The notes beneath the pieces are model-generated. The model worked only from the letters and a program-made list of their open reading frames with translations. It searched no databases and was not told where the DNA came from. Made by a program: the position numbers and the translations under genes. From Candidatus Methanoperedens sp. (GTDB lineage Archaea; Halobacteriota; Methanosarcinia; Methanosarcinales; Methanoperedenaceae): a DNA stretch of 64,000 bases. Below are positions 1-9,844 of this stretch, one piece after another (positions within the stretch are counted from its first letter, which is position 1; each line of letters opens with the position of its first letter). The DNA is taken from the NCBI GenBank assembly GCA_012026795.1, contig VEPM01000001.1, positions 124,001 to 188,000 of the forward strand. The letters run 5' to 3'.

Positions 1-1227
1 ATTTCAGGAGGGACTTTCAGCTGGATAGGGAACAATATGACCTATACTCCGGGTTCGAGCCTTGGGTTTAACACAACCTACAATATCACGATCGGAACCG
101 GTGCAAAGGACCTGTATGGCAATAATATGTCATCCCAGTATAAATGGGCGTTTACTACAAAAGAACAGGATCTGACGCCGCCATCGGTCACCGGGAATTC
201 GCCCATCGGAACGGGTGTTCCTGTGACCGCGCGGATAACAGTGAATTTCAGCGAAGAGATGAACCAGTCATCGGTAATATCATCCTTCTCAACGAATCCG
301 GCTACAAATGGAAGTTTCAGCTGGATAGGAAATAATATGACCTATACCCCGGATTTGAATCTTTCATATAATACACCCTATTCTGTTGGAATTGGAACCG
401 GCGCAAAGGACATGGCAAATAATATGCTGCCTGCATATTCATGGCAGTTCACAACGATTCCTGATACATTTGCGCCCTCGGTGATCAGTAAAACACCCGG
501 TGGAACAAATGTTCCAGTCCTTTCCTCGATAGATGTGACCTTTAGCGAAGCGATGAATAAATCATCTGCTGAGTCAGCGTTCTCCGTGATTCCTGATATT
601 TCAGGAGGGACTTTCAACTGGAGCGGCAACACCATGAAATATACGCCGCCCACGAACCTTTCCTACAATACTGTCTACAATGTAACAGTCGGGACAGGTG
701 CGAAAGATATAGCTGGTAATAGTATGGCGGCATCGGTTACCTGGCAGTTCACAACCGTATCCATGCAGCCAAATCTGGTCAGCAATGGCGGGTTTGAATC
801 GGGAACCACATCATGGAGTTTCTACACGAACGGAGCATGGACTTATAGTGCAGCACCTCCTGGTTATGACGGAACTGGCAACGCATTAAAAATTGCTTTC
901 ACCACTGTTGGTACGAATATGCAGACATACCAGACAGGAAGGACTCTGGAACCGAATACTCGCTATCGGCTGAGTTTTGCAGGATATTCAACCGCGGGAC
1001 ATGATGTGACTGTGAATTTGCTTAAGGACGTTTCACCATACACCAACTATGGTTTATCCAAAACGTTTAATCTTAATAGCAGCTGGCAGTCCTTCATCAC
1101 TGAATTTAACACAAGCGGTTTCTCCGGGACAGTGAAAGATGGAAGAATACGGTTCTGGTTTGTCAGTTTTGCAGCAAAAGGAGAGACTTATTACTTCGAC
1201 GACATCAGGTTGGAAAAAGTAACCTGA
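1..1227 (+). CDS. Secreted Big_5 / CBM4_9-like surface protein, 3' part only
   Basis: The reading frame is open from base 1, so the gene begins upstream of the window and 408 C-terminal residues are seen. They hold the end of one Big_5-like Ig fold (to about residue 53), two complete ones (about 58-152 and 156-253, each with an 'FSEAMN'-type strand and a 'GTGAKD' turn), then a CBM4_9-like beta-sandwich (about 258-408, 'GGFESGTTSW' to 'YYFDDIRLEKV'). Such proteins are exported and bind carbohydrate. No catalytic domain or membrane anchor is visible. The Big_5 units are related at DNA level (bases 1-25 and 599-623 are almost identical), pointing to internal duplication. The same CBM occurs in the next two genes and in three more proteins in the window. 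The function of the missing N-terminus is unknown. Confidence 0.85.
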   Translation: MSGGTFSWIGNNMTYTPGSSLGFNTTYNITIGTGAKDLYGNNMSSQYKWAFTTKEQDLTPPSVTGNSPIGTGVPVTARITVNFSEEMNQSSVISSFSTNPATNGSFSWIGNNMTYTPDLNLSYNTPYSVGIGTGAKDMANNMLPAYSWQFTTIPDTFAPSVISKTPGGTNVPVLSSIDVTFSEAMNKSSAESAFSVIPDISGGTFNWSGNTMKYTPPTNLSYNTVYNVTVGTGAKDIAGNSMAASVTWQFTTVSMQPNLVSNGGFESGTTSWSFYTNGAWTYSAAPPGYDGTGNALKIAFTTVGTNMQTYQTGRTLEPNTRYRLSFAGYSTAGHDVTVNLLKDVSPYTNYGLSKTFNLNSSWQSFITEFNTSGFSGTVKDGRIRFWFVSFAAKGETYYFDDIRLEKVT

Positions 1228-1265
1228 TGTGAACTGTAAATAGAAAAATAAATTGAGGAACAAAG

Positions 1266-4200
1266 ATGAGCTTAATGAAAAGATACACAGGATGCTTGTT
1301 AATCAGCGTCCTGTTCCTTGCAATCCAGGTAAGTCCATTATCAGCAGAGCCACTGAATGCAGTTTCTAATCCGGGATTTGAGTCGGGTACCTCTCCCTGG
1401 CTCTTCTATACCAATGGGGCAGCCAAATTTTTGAACGATGCGCAAGGTGCAGGAAGCCCGCATGCAGGTCATATTACAATTTCCCTGCAGGGAACCAATG
1501 TCCAGTTATATCAGGCAGGCCTTGTGCTTGATCCTAAAACTAAATACATCCTGAGCTTTAAGGCATATTCTAACACAGGCCACGATCTTTCTATTTCGCT
1601 TCGGAAGCAGGGCTCCCCCTATACCAATTATGGATTATCGAACTATGTGGTGAACCTTGGCACTTCATGGGCTGAATATTCAGTCCAGATAAATACAACT
1701 GGTTTTTCCACAGCAGTGAGCGATGGCCGCCTGATGTTCTGGCTGGCACCATACGATGCTGCTTCTGATCAGTATTACTTTGATGATGTTGTTCTCACCA
1801 AAGTTTCCCAGGACACGCAAGTACCGCCGACAATTATTACCCAGCCAGTTAGCCAGACAATTACAGCGGGACAGACCGCTGCATTCAGCGTTGCGGCCAC
1901 GGGCACAGCGCCGTTGACGTACCAGTGGCAGAAGAATGGGACAAACATCACCGGTGCCACAGGCGCATTGTATACAACGCTTCCCGCGACCATATCAGAT
2001 AATGGGACAGTATATCAGGTAATAGTGTCAAACGCTTATGGAAACGTGACAAGCGATGAAGCAACACTGTCGGTAACTGAAGTTTCGACCAGGAACATCG
2101 TTTCTGATGATTTCAATGCTTTCACCCTGAATGCTTCGGTCTGGAAGCCGATAAATCCAAGAGGCGATGCTACAATTACTGTTATTGGTAATGGCACACA
2201 GGATGCACTGTTATCTATCGCTGTTCCCGGAGGTCTATCACATGATGCCTGGATAACGAACAATGCTCCGCGTGTAATGCAGTCTATCGACAATAAAAAT
2301 TTTGAGACAGAGTTAAAATTCCAATCCGTGACGGCATCCCCATATCAGAGCCAGGGAGTAATTATCGAGCAGGATAGCAGCAATTACATCAGGTTTGATT
2401 TTAACAGTAATTCGGCAACATCAGCAACAACCAATATATTCGCATTAAGTGTTAATGCAGGATCTCCCTCAGTGCGATACAACCTCAGGATTCCTCAAAG
2501 TAATCCCATGTATATGAAAATTAACAGGACAGGGAACAACTGGAAACAGTTTTACTCAAACGACGGTGTGAACTGGATTCTTGCTGCTGATTTCAGTTAT
2601 GTATTAACAGTGAATTCTGCAGGACCGTTCGCCGGGAATGCAGGAAGCAGCAGCAGCAACAGTCCTGCCTTTACCAGTCTTGTCGACTATTTCTTTGATA
2701 CCTCTTCTCCTGTTGTTCCTGAAGATACACCGCTGCCAGCAATCATAACAATGCAGCCTGTAAATACAACTGTATTGAATGGGTCAACAGCGATGTTCAG
2801 TGTTGCGGCAGGCGGAACCCCGCCATTGAGTTACCAATGGAAGAAGAATGGTGTGGACATAGCGAATGCAACCGGTTCTTCGTACACAACTTCTGCCGTT
2901 TACTTACCGGATAACGGCACCAAGTTCAGTGTTGTAGTGTCAAACGGTTATGGAAGCGCGACAAGCAATGAGGTAACACTGTCAGTAGTTGAAGCTGATT
3001 TACAGTGGTGGGATGCACAGCGCAATTTCCGCATACCTGTGATAGTTAATGCCACACAGTACGAACGATCTGAAAAACCAGTTGAAGTGAGTTTAAACTT
3101 TACCAACATGCTTAACATACTTGGACAGGCTGGCACCTTTGATGAGAACTCATTACGGGTTGTTGAGACAGATAGCCTGGGCGTGGTGTTGAGCTCTACG
3201 GTCCCGTTCCAGTTCGATAAAGACCCTGACTTTGATCCAGCTACAAAAGCGACCGGGACTGTCGTTTTCATCATGACTGGAAAGACACAGGCAAACGCTA
3301 ACAGGTATTACCAGGTTTACTTTGGCCTGGCAGGCATACCTTATTCCCCCCTGTCTGTGACTCCACAGGTTACACTTACCGATAATGTCTCTGATGAAGG
3401 GCAGTTAAGCTATCAGATAGGGGCAGCCGGAAGCACTTATTATTTCCAGAAACAGGCAGGCGGTTTGTCAAGTCTTGTGGATGCATCAAATAATGACTGG
3501 ATCAATTTCCATCCGACTCCCTGGACCAGTGCAGGAGGGGGATACCGCGGCATTCCCAATGTTTATGCTAATGGTATTTTTCACCCTGGCTGGACAACAG
3601 GAACAAGCAGTATAGTCTCACAGGGACCGCTAAAGATCAGGGTAAGGTCAGTCACAAATAACGGACTATGGGAAAGTCTCTGGGACTTCTATCCAGGATA
3701 TGCTACAAATACCATAGTGAAAGCAGGTGGCACCTACTGGTGGCTCTACGAGGGTACTCCAGGTGGGTCCTTAGATCAAAATACGGATTTCATGGTCAGG
3801 TCAAACAATCAAAAGACCCTGCTCTCTGTGAGAGTTAATCTTGACATCCCCACGGACGAATGGGTTTATTTCAGTGATCCGAATGTGAATCGCTCCCTGT
3901 TCCTATCGCACCATGAGGATGACTCATTAATTGATGAATACCATCCGATGACTGATACCGGAGGCTCAATGGTAGTCTTTGGTTTTGGCAGGACTTATTC
4001 AATGACTCCTACAATTTCGCCACAATCCGGTCCGCAGCATTTCACAATGGGTCTTATGGACGGGACAGAGTTTGCACCAGGCTCGAAGACCGTTTACTCA
4101 GCATATAAGGATCTGGGTATTACTACAGGCATGGTGGAACAATTTGACAGTGTAAGCCCACCGATCATTGTAACGCAGCCTTCAAGCATTTCAGTTACAT

Positions 4201-4925
4201 CGGGAAAAACAGCAACATTCACTGTCGGTGCTACAGGCCAATTACCCCTATCCTACCAGTGGCAGAAGAATGATGTATCCATACCCGGTGCTACCAATGC
4301 GTGGTATGCGACCCCTCCCGTGACCCAATCTGATAATGGGACGCTGTATTCTGTCATAGTGACAAACGTAAAGGGAAGCGTTACCAGCAACCAGGCAACT
4401 CTGACTGTTAAAGCACCGTCCAATCCCAACCAGCTTGTTATAATTGATGAATATTATACCCACAATAATGTTACGATGGCGTTCTCATTCTTCGGCGTTG
4501 GCAATATCCCGGGTAACCTGGTTTCACCTATAAATTACGCAGGTGGAACAATCTATCAGAGGCTTCAGGTAATCACCAAACCAAGCACGAAAACTGTAAA
4601 TTACCAGTTATGTCTATTCCAGGATAAAATTGTAGCAGAGAAGCATGCCTGTACAAATTACATGAAGTTCGACAGCACAGGCACCTATTATGCCAGTCAG
4701 TCAATGACATCATTGTATCAATATTACAATATCTCATGGGACAGGAAACTCCTTGACCGGATGCTTGTCGTAAAAGATAAAAACGGTATGCCGGTAGATA
4801 CTCGATATCGACCTCCTTTTGGGCCATTTGATGGCGGAAACTTAGGTCTATATTATCCGATGCAGGTAAGATATACTGCCATAGTAGTACCGCCGGGCGG
4901 CGGACAGCCGGTTTGGGACAATTAG
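1266..4925 (+). CDS. Large secreted modular CBM/Ig-domain protein with unknown central domain
   Basis: This 1219-residue protein has a signal peptide (about 1-27). It is followed by a CBM4_9-like module (30-180), an Ig-like domain (187-273), a concanavalin/DUF1349-like sandwich (275-485), a second Ig-like domain (490-577), a 390-residue region I do not recognise (577-965), a third Ig-like domain (965-1050) and a C-terminal domain (1054-1219) shared with the next gene. The ATG is preceded by a GAGG at seven bases' distance. The three Ig units share the 'YQW(Q/K)KN' core. The 577-965 region begins like a jelly-roll substrate-binding part and has a Trp/Gly-rich middle ('YRGIPN', 'FHPGWT'), so it could be catalytic, but this is a guess. 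It lies 38 bases after the previous surface gene and probably serves matrix or glycan binding outside the cell. Confidence 0.85.
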   Translation: MSLMKRYTGCLLISVLFLAIQVSPLSAEPLNAVSNPGFESGTSPWLFYTNGAAKFLNDAQGAGSPHAGHITISLQGTNVQLYQAGLVLDPKTKYILSFKAYSNTGHDLSISLRKQGSPYTNYGLSNYVVNLGTSWAEYSVQINTTGFSTAVSDGRLMFWLAPYDAASDQYYFDDVVLTKVSQDTQVPPTIITQPVSQTITAGQTAAFSVAATGTAPLTYQWQKNGTNITGATGALYTTLPATISDNGTVYQVIVSNAYGNVTSDEATLSVTEVSTRNIVSDDFNAFTLNASVWKPINPRGDATITVIGNGTQDALLSIAVPGGLSHDAWITNNAPRVMQSIDNKNFETELKFQSVTASPYQSQGVIIEQDSSNYIRFDFNSNSATSATTNIFALSVNAGSPSVRYNLRIPQSNPMYMKINRTGNNWKQFYSNDGVNWILAADFSYVLTVNSAGPFAGNAGSSSSNSPAFTSLVDYFFDTSSPVVPEDTPLPAIITMQPVNTTVLNGSTAMFSVAAGGTPPLSYQWKKNGVDIANATGSSYTTSAVYLPDNGTKFSVVVSNGYGSATSNEVTLSVVEADLQWWDAQRNFRIPVIVNATQYERSEKPVEVSLNFTNMLNILGQAGTFDENSLRVVETDSLGVVLSSTVPFQFDKDPDFDPATKATGTVVFIMTGKTQANANRYYQVYFGLAGIPYSPLSVTPQVTLTDNVSDEGQLSYQIGAAGSTYYFQKQAGGLSSLVDASNNDWINFHPTPWTSAGGGYRGIPNVYANGIFHPGWTTGTSSIVSQGPLKIRVRSVTNNGLWESLWDFYPGYATNTIVKAGGTYWWLYEGTPGGSLDQNTDFMVRSNNQKTLLSVRVNLDIPTDEWVYFSDPNVNRSLFLSHHEDDSLIDEYHPMTDTGGSMVVFGFGRTYSMTPTISPQSGPQHFTMGLMDGTEFAPGSKTVYSAYKDLGITTGMVEQFDSVSPPIIVTQPSSISVTSGKTATFTVGATGQLPLSYQWQKNDVSIPGATNAWYATPPVTQSDNGTLYSVIVTNVKGSVTSNQATLTVKAPSNPNQLVIIDEYYTHNNVTMAFSFFGVGNIPGNLVSPINYAGGTIYQRLQVITKPSTKTVNYQLCLFQDKIVAEKHACTNYMKFDSTGTYYASQSMTSLYQYYNISWDRKLLDRMLVVKDKNGMPVDTRYRPPFGPFDGGNLGLYYPMQVRYTAIVVPPGGGQPVWDN

Positions 4926-5216
4926 ATTTAATTGTTGGCAGTCCCGCAAAGGAGAATATTCAGAAAACCGTATAAAACATCGAAATTTAAAAACTTATCT
5001 CATGGAAATATAACCTATAAGCTCAAAATATCCGGCATATGATCAATTTTAAGTCCTGATATTAAAATAAAATGATATTAGCCAATTAAATTACTGAATA
5101 TGACTTAATAAACTTTAAAAACGCCATATAAACCAAAAAAATTGTCGAAATATTTAATAGATAATAATATTGAACTGTCAACTATCTTTGATTAGATAAA
5201 CAGGAAGAGATAGAAA
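4926..5216. other. AT-rich intergenic region between two paralogous surface genes
   Basis: No ORF with coding character is seen. Several A/T runs such as AAATATTTAATAG near 5147 could be an archaeal TATA region for the gene at 5217. The break suggests that the downstream gene has its own promoter. Confidence 0.4.
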
Positions 5217-6587
5217 ATGCTAAAGAAAAATGATGGGTCTTATATAGCGGAAACAGGAATTTTACGAATAAAACTGGAATGGATAAAAAGGTATCTCGGA
5301 TTTCTATGTATTTTAATACTGGCAATACCGGGTATATCTTCTGCCACGTCGGTCAACATTCTTATAAATCCGGGATTTGAGTCAGGCATCTCTCCCTGGT
5401 CCTTCTATACGAATGGGGCAGGAAAATTCTTAAATAACGCTCCTGGCATCGTGGGTACTTATGCAGGCCATATAACGATATCCTCACCAGGGACAAATGT
5501 CCAGTTATTTCAGAAAGGCCTGGTGCTTGATCCCAACTCTAAATACAACCTGAGCTTTAAGGCATATTCTAACACAGGCCATGATCTTTCTATTTCTCTT
5601 CTGAAGCACGGCTCTCCCTATACCAATTATGGTTTGTCGGGCTATGAAGTTAACCTTGGAACTTCATGGAAACAATACTCAATTCAGTTTACTACAACTG
5701 GTTTTTCCACAACAGTGAGCGATGGCCGCCTGATGTTCTGGCTGGCACCTTACGATGCTGCTTCTGATCAGTATTACCTTGATGATGTTGTTCTTACGAA
5801 AGTTTCCCTTGATACACAAGCACCACCGACAATTGTTACCCAGCCAGTTAGCAGGACAATTACAGTGGGACAGACCGCTACATTCAGCGTTGCGGCCACG
5901 GGCACAGCGCCATTGGCGTATCAGTGGCAGAAGAATGGGACAAATATCCCGGGTGCGACAGGCGCATCGTACACAACCCCTTCCGCGACTCTATCATATA
6001 ATGGGGCAGCATACAGGGTCAAAGTGACAAATGCAAAGGGAAGCGTTACCAGCAACCAGGCGATCCTGACTGTTAAAGCATCATCCAATACCAGACAGCT
6101 TGTTATAATTGATGTGAACTATATCCACAATACGAATACGAGGGCATTCTCGTTCTTCGGCGTTGGCAATATCCCGAGTAATCTTGTTTCTCCTGTAAAT
6201 TACGCAGGTGGAACAATCTATTCGAGGCTACAGGTAATCACCAAACCAAGCACGAAAATTGTAAATTATCAGATGTGTTTATTCCAGGATGCACTTATAG
6301 CATCAAAACATGCCTGTACAAATTACCAGAAGTTCAACAGCACAGGTACCTATTATGCCAGCCAGCCAATGACATCATTGTACCAGTATTACAAAATCGA
6401 CTGGAGCAGGCAGCTTCTTGAACGGATGCTCGTTGTTAAAGATAGATATGGTATGCCGGTAGATAATCGATATAGACCTCCTTTTGGGCCATTTGATGGC
6501 GAAGACTTCAGCCTGTATTATCCGATGAAGGTACGGTATACTGCTATAATAGTGCCGCCTAATGGCGGGCAACCAGTATGGCCCTGA
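5217..6587 (+). CDS. Secreted CBM4_9 / Ig-like protein, short paralogue of the 1266-4925 gene
   Basis: This 456-residue protein has an unusually long basic N-terminus before a hydrophobic signal (about 27-44). It then has a CBM4_9-like module (50-200), one Ig-like domain (203-288) and the same C-terminal domain as its neighbour (292-456; 'FSFFGVGNIP', 'LFQD', 'RPPFGPFDG'). Compared with the 1219-residue neighbour it lacks the concanavalin-like, unknown central and two Ig-like regions. The DNA of the shared parts is very similar, which suggests a recent duplication followed by internal loss or gain. An AGGAAGAG sequence precedes the ATG. Two cysteines in the C-terminal domain are conserved between the two copies. 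No catalytic motif is recognised. It is likely a matrix or polysaccharide-binding protein. Confidence 0.83.
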   Translation: MLKKNDGSYIAETGILRIKLEWIKRYLGFLCILILAIPGISSATSVNILINPGFESGISPWSFYTNGAGKFLNNAPGIVGTYAGHITISSPGTNVQLFQKGLVLDPNSKYNLSFKAYSNTGHDLSISLLKHGSPYTNYGLSGYEVNLGTSWKQYSIQFTTTGFSTTVSDGRLMFWLAPYDAASDQYYLDDVVLTKVSLDTQAPPTIVTQPVSRTITVGQTATFSVAATGTAPLAYQWQKNGTNIPGATGASYTTPSATLSYNGAAYRVKVTNAKGSVTSNQAILTVKASSNTRQLVIIDVNYIHNTNTRAFSFFGVGNIPSNLVSPVNYAGGTIYSRLQVITKPSTKIVNYQMCLFQDALIASKHACTNYQKFNSTGTYYASQPMTSLYQYYKIDWSRQLLERMLVVKDRYGMPVDNRYRPPFGPFDGEDFSLYYPMKVRYTAIIVPPNGGQPVWP

Positions 6588-6701
6588 GGTTGAATTATAT
6601 CATGGAATTATTGTACTGGAATGTATATCGCTGAGCTACCCTGAAGGTGCTTCAGGGTATTCGGAAAGTACTGCATTCACAGATATCTATATAAGATAGT
6701 C

Positions 6702-6710
6702 TATATATAA
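6702..6710 (+). promoter_or_regulatory. Candidate archaeal TATA box for the polysaccharide gene cluster
   Basis: TATATATAA lies about 40 bases before the ATG at 6750, in an otherwise non-coding stretch. Position and composition fit an archaeal TATA element, but no BRE could be confirmed. Confidence 0.4.
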
Positions 6711-6749
6711 GAACATAGTTCACTAAAAACAGGGAAAACAGTTGGTAGA

Positions 6750-8024
6750 ATGAAAATAGCAATTATCAATCAACCTATCGGCCAGATGTTTCCACCATCC
6801 TCACGGGGTTCGATTGAGATAATAACATACGAGTTTGCACGCCGATTGGCTGGTTCCCATAATGTCATTGTTTATTCACCCGGACCAGGCATCCGGAAGA
6901 AAGAAAAATGGGAAGATAAAATAGAATATTTACAAATACCTACTTATTTTGATAGGAAGTTCCTGCTGAAATTTATTTCTCCATTTTCAAAGCTTCGTCC
7001 GGTTAAACAACCTATGTTCCTATCCAGGTTGTATTATCTTGGATATATTTTGCAGGTAGCAAACGACCTGAGGAAGCAGAGATGCGATATCGTTCATATC
7101 TACAATTTTTCCCAGTTTATTCCAGTTATCCGTGCTTTAAATCCCGGACTCAAGATCGTCCTGCATATGGAATGTGATTGGATGGCGCAGCTTGATAAAA
7201 GCGTTATTGGAAAAAGGCTCAGTAAGGCCAATTTAGTACTTGGCTGCAGTGATTTCATTACTGAAAATATCCGATGCCGTTTCCCTCAATTTGCAAGCCG
7301 GTGCCAGACCGTCTATAATGGCGCTGATATTAACAATTTCCCGGCAAAATATGATAAAAACCCCACGAAAAACAATGATATTAAAAAATTGCTGTTTGTG
7401 GGCAGGATTTCGCCGGAAAAAGGCGTGCATGTATTATTAGAGGCTCTTAAGACGGTTGTAGAAAAATTTCCTGAAATACAGCTTGATGCCGTTGGTCCTG
7501 ATGCCGAAACACCATTTGAGTTTATCATTCGTGTAGAGGACGATGAAAAAGTATCCAGGCTGGCGTTATTCTACGATAAAAGCTCAGGCAGCAGTTATTT
7601 CACCCAACTTCGGGATAAAATGCCTAAGGATCTGGCAAATCACATAAATTTCCCGGGCAATATTGCGCAATCACAGTTAAGAGCTTATTATTTAAACGCT
7701 GATATATTTGTATTTCCTTCGGTCTGGGATGAGCCTTTTGGAATGCCCATTATTGAAGCTATGGCCTGTGAGATTCCGGTAATTACGACGCGCGGAGGAG
7801 GAATAACCGAAATTGTGGAAGATGGTAAGACCGGATTACTGGTTGAACGGGATGATGCGGGTGGTTTAGCCAGTGCAATATTAAAGCTTATTTCAGATGA
7901 TGAATTGAGGGAGAAGATGGGGAAGGCAGGCCGACAGCGGGTGATTGAAATTTTTTCATGGGACAGGGTGGTTGAGAATTTATTACATAATTATGAAAAA
8001 ATTTTGGATGGTCATCAGATATAG
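6750..8024 (+). CDS. Glycosyltransferase family 4 (GT-B fold)
   Basis: This 424-residue cytosolic enzyme should transfer a sugar from a nucleotide donor during polysaccharide or glycan assembly. The N-terminal acceptor domain begins 'MKIAIINQPIG' with a Ser/Arg/Gly loop. The C-terminal donor domain starts near residue 210 ('LLFVGRISPEKGVHVL') and carries the retaining-GT EX7E motif at E328 and E336 ('EPFGMPIIE'), followed by a 'TRGGGITEIVEDGKTGLLV' loop typical of GT4. Length is normal for the family. It opens a run of plus-strand polysaccharide genes that continues to 14502. Donor and acceptor cannot be deduced. Confidence 0.9.
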   Translation: MKIAIINQPIGQMFPPSSRGSIEIITYEFARRLAGSHNVIVYSPGPGIRKKEKWEDKIEYLQIPTYFDRKFLLKFISPFSKLRPVKQPMFLSRLYYLGYILQVANDLRKQRCDIVHIYNFSQFIPVIRALNPGLKIVLHMECDWMAQLDKSVIGKRLSKANLVLGCSDFITENIRCRFPQFASRCQTVYNGADINNFPAKYDKNPTKNNDIKKLLFVGRISPEKGVHVLLEALKTVVEKFPEIQLDAVGPDAETPFEFIIRVEDDEKVSRLALFYDKSSGSSYFTQLRDKMPKDLANHINFPGNIAQSQLRAYYLNADIFVFPSVWDEPFGMPIIEAMACEIPVITTRGGGITEIVEDGKTGLLVERDDAGGLASAILKLISDDELREKMGKAGRQRVIEIFSWDRVVENLLHNYEKILDGHQI

Positions 8025-8305
8025 ATATAAATATGGATTCAGGATATATGGGTCCGAAAAAGGGCAGGATTTCTTTTCATTCCAATAGCTAATGTTTTCT
8101 CCTTATTAAGAGATTTGTTGCTATATAATATATATAGAGTCTCAACATAATAGACTATAAATTTGCCTTTATAAGAAATTTCCAAAGAACTAAATTCTGC
8201 CTTTGAATTGCTTTCTCGTAAGGTATCTTATGAAACCGGGATTATCCAATAAACGGGTCGCTGAGAAATTGCCAACAATATCCTGAGTTAGAGAGGAGTA
8301 TAATT
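8025..8305. other. Intergenic region before the flippase gene
   Basis: This AT-rich, 281-base gap has no credible ORF. A TTTATAAG sequence near 8168 could be a promoter element for the flippase gene. Nothing else is recognised. Confidence 0.35.
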
Positions 8306-9766
8306 ATGTCCTTAACAAAAAAAACGTTGAAAAATATAAGTGCTGTTGGTTCATTTCAGGTTTTTGGAAAAATTCTCAATTTAGTAACCCTGATTATCCT
8401 GGCTCGACTACTCTCGCCATCGGATTTTGGCATTGTCGCAATAGCCGGTATATTGATTACATTAGTTGATGGATTAAAAGATTTTGGAATGTCCAGTGCA
8501 GTAATTCAAAGAAAGGAAAACGTTGAAGACTCCTTAAGGACCGGATTTTCTATTAGGTTAATAATGAGTGTTCTTCTTTTTGGTGTAGTTTATATTGTCG
8601 CTCCTCTATGGGCAAATTTTTTTAAAGACCAGGTAATTTCCTCAATCTTGAAAATTTCTGCGATTGTTATTATAATTGAAAATTTCAATTTTATACCTAA
8701 TACGAAATTGACAAAGGAACTCAGGTTCGAAAAGATCGTTATATCCGGTTTTTTAGGCACTATTTCATATTCCGGAGTGGCAATTTTCATGGCGTATAGC
8801 GGCTATTCTTTTTGGAGTCTTGTATATGGCAGAATTATACAAGGGGTAGTCTCTTCTATCATTTTCTGGATAATAAACCCATGGAAATTCCATTTACAAT
8901 TAGATAAAAAAATAGCAAAAGAACTTTTCAACTATGGAAAGTACGTAATGGCAACCGGATTTATAATTTTAGCTTTTGATAATTTAATTTATACCGTTTT
9001 AGGAAAGCTAATAGGACCAACAGTTGTGGGATATTACATAATAGCTTATACCTGGGCAACCTTTTCATCCAGGCAGATAGTTGTAATATTTGATAAAGTC
9101 CTGTTTTCAACATTTTCAAATATCAGTAATGATATTCCCAGACTGGGAAATGCATTTTTAAAAACCCTGAAATATACCTCTATCATCACCATACCTATTA
9201 CACTTGGTATCTTTGCAATCGCCCCGGAATTTGTAAAGATAGTACTCGGAGAAAAATGGGCTCCCTCAATTTTACCTTTACAGATATTATGTATTGCAGG
9301 CTTGGTTTATTCACTTTCTTCAGCAACGAGCAGTCTATACCTTTCTATGGGAAAGCCCAATATACCAACAATACTGGTTGGAATGCAATTATTTTTAATA
9401 ATTTTATTTATTATCCCTGCAGCAAAAATTTTTGGTTTAACTGGAGTAGCATCTCTTGTTTCTCTCTCCGGATTAATTTTCGCACCTATTAGTTTTAGTC
9501 TTGCAGTAAAATTTCTGGGAATAGAGGGAAAGAGTTTTGTCAAAATATTAATACCACCATTTTTCTCAGCAATTCTAATGGCAATTTTTATTATAGGAAT
9601 TAAAGAATATACAAAAATGTATGATATTATTTCAAAATATCCTTTGTTGTATCTAATATTTCTAGTCCTGTCAGGAATTATTATGTATGTATTAATCCTT
9701 TTTATTCTGACAAATGGCAGATTAAAAGAAGACATTCGAATGTTATATTCAAACCTGATCTCATGA
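8306..9766 (+). CDS. Wzx-like polysaccharide flippase (MOP superfamily, PST family)
   Basis: This 486-residue integral membrane protein has about a dozen hydrophobic helices spread over the whole length. The N-terminal helix pair 'ARLLSPSDFGIVAIAG' and 'SSAVIQRKE' is the hallmark of the PST branch of polysaccharide exporters. These proteins flip lipid-linked oligosaccharide units across the cytoplasmic membrane. The start is supported by GAGGAG about eight bases upstream of the ATG. It lies between a GT4 enzyme and sugar methyltransferases, so the transported substrate is probably the glycan made by this cluster. Its codon use is more AT-rich than that of the rpo genes at the far end. Confidence 0.9.
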   Translation: MSLTKKTLKNISAVGSFQVFGKILNLVTLIILARLLSPSDFGIVAIAGILITLVDGLKDFGMSSAVIQRKENVEDSLRTGFSIRLIMSVLLFGVVYIVAPLWANFFKDQVISSILKISAIVIIIENFNFIPNTKLTKELRFEKIVISGFLGTISYSGVAIFMAYSGYSFWSLVYGRIIQGVVSSIIFWIINPWKFHLQLDKKIAKELFNYGKYVMATGFIILAFDNLIYTVLGKLIGPTVVGYYIIAYTWATFSSRQIVVIFDKVLFSTFSNISNDIPRLGNAFLKTLKYTSIITIPITLGIFAIAPEFVKIVLGEKWAPSILPLQILCIAGLVYSLSSATSSLYLSMGKPNIPTILVGMQLFLIILFIIPAAKIFGLTGVASLVSLSGLIFAPISFSLAVKFLGIEGKSFVKILIPPFFSAILMAIFIIGIKEYTKMYDIISKYPLLYLIFLVLSGIIMYVLILFILTNGRLKEDIRMLYSNLIS

Positions 9767-9844
9767 TGATATTAACTTTAACAACATTTAATATGCGTTA
9801 AATTTATTATAAAAGCAAAAATTTTACTAATGAAAGGAATTACA

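Noticed and set aside
1-4925. Possible single gene broken by a frameshift
   Set aside because: The first gene ends after a complete CBM, and the second has its own ribosome site and signal peptide.
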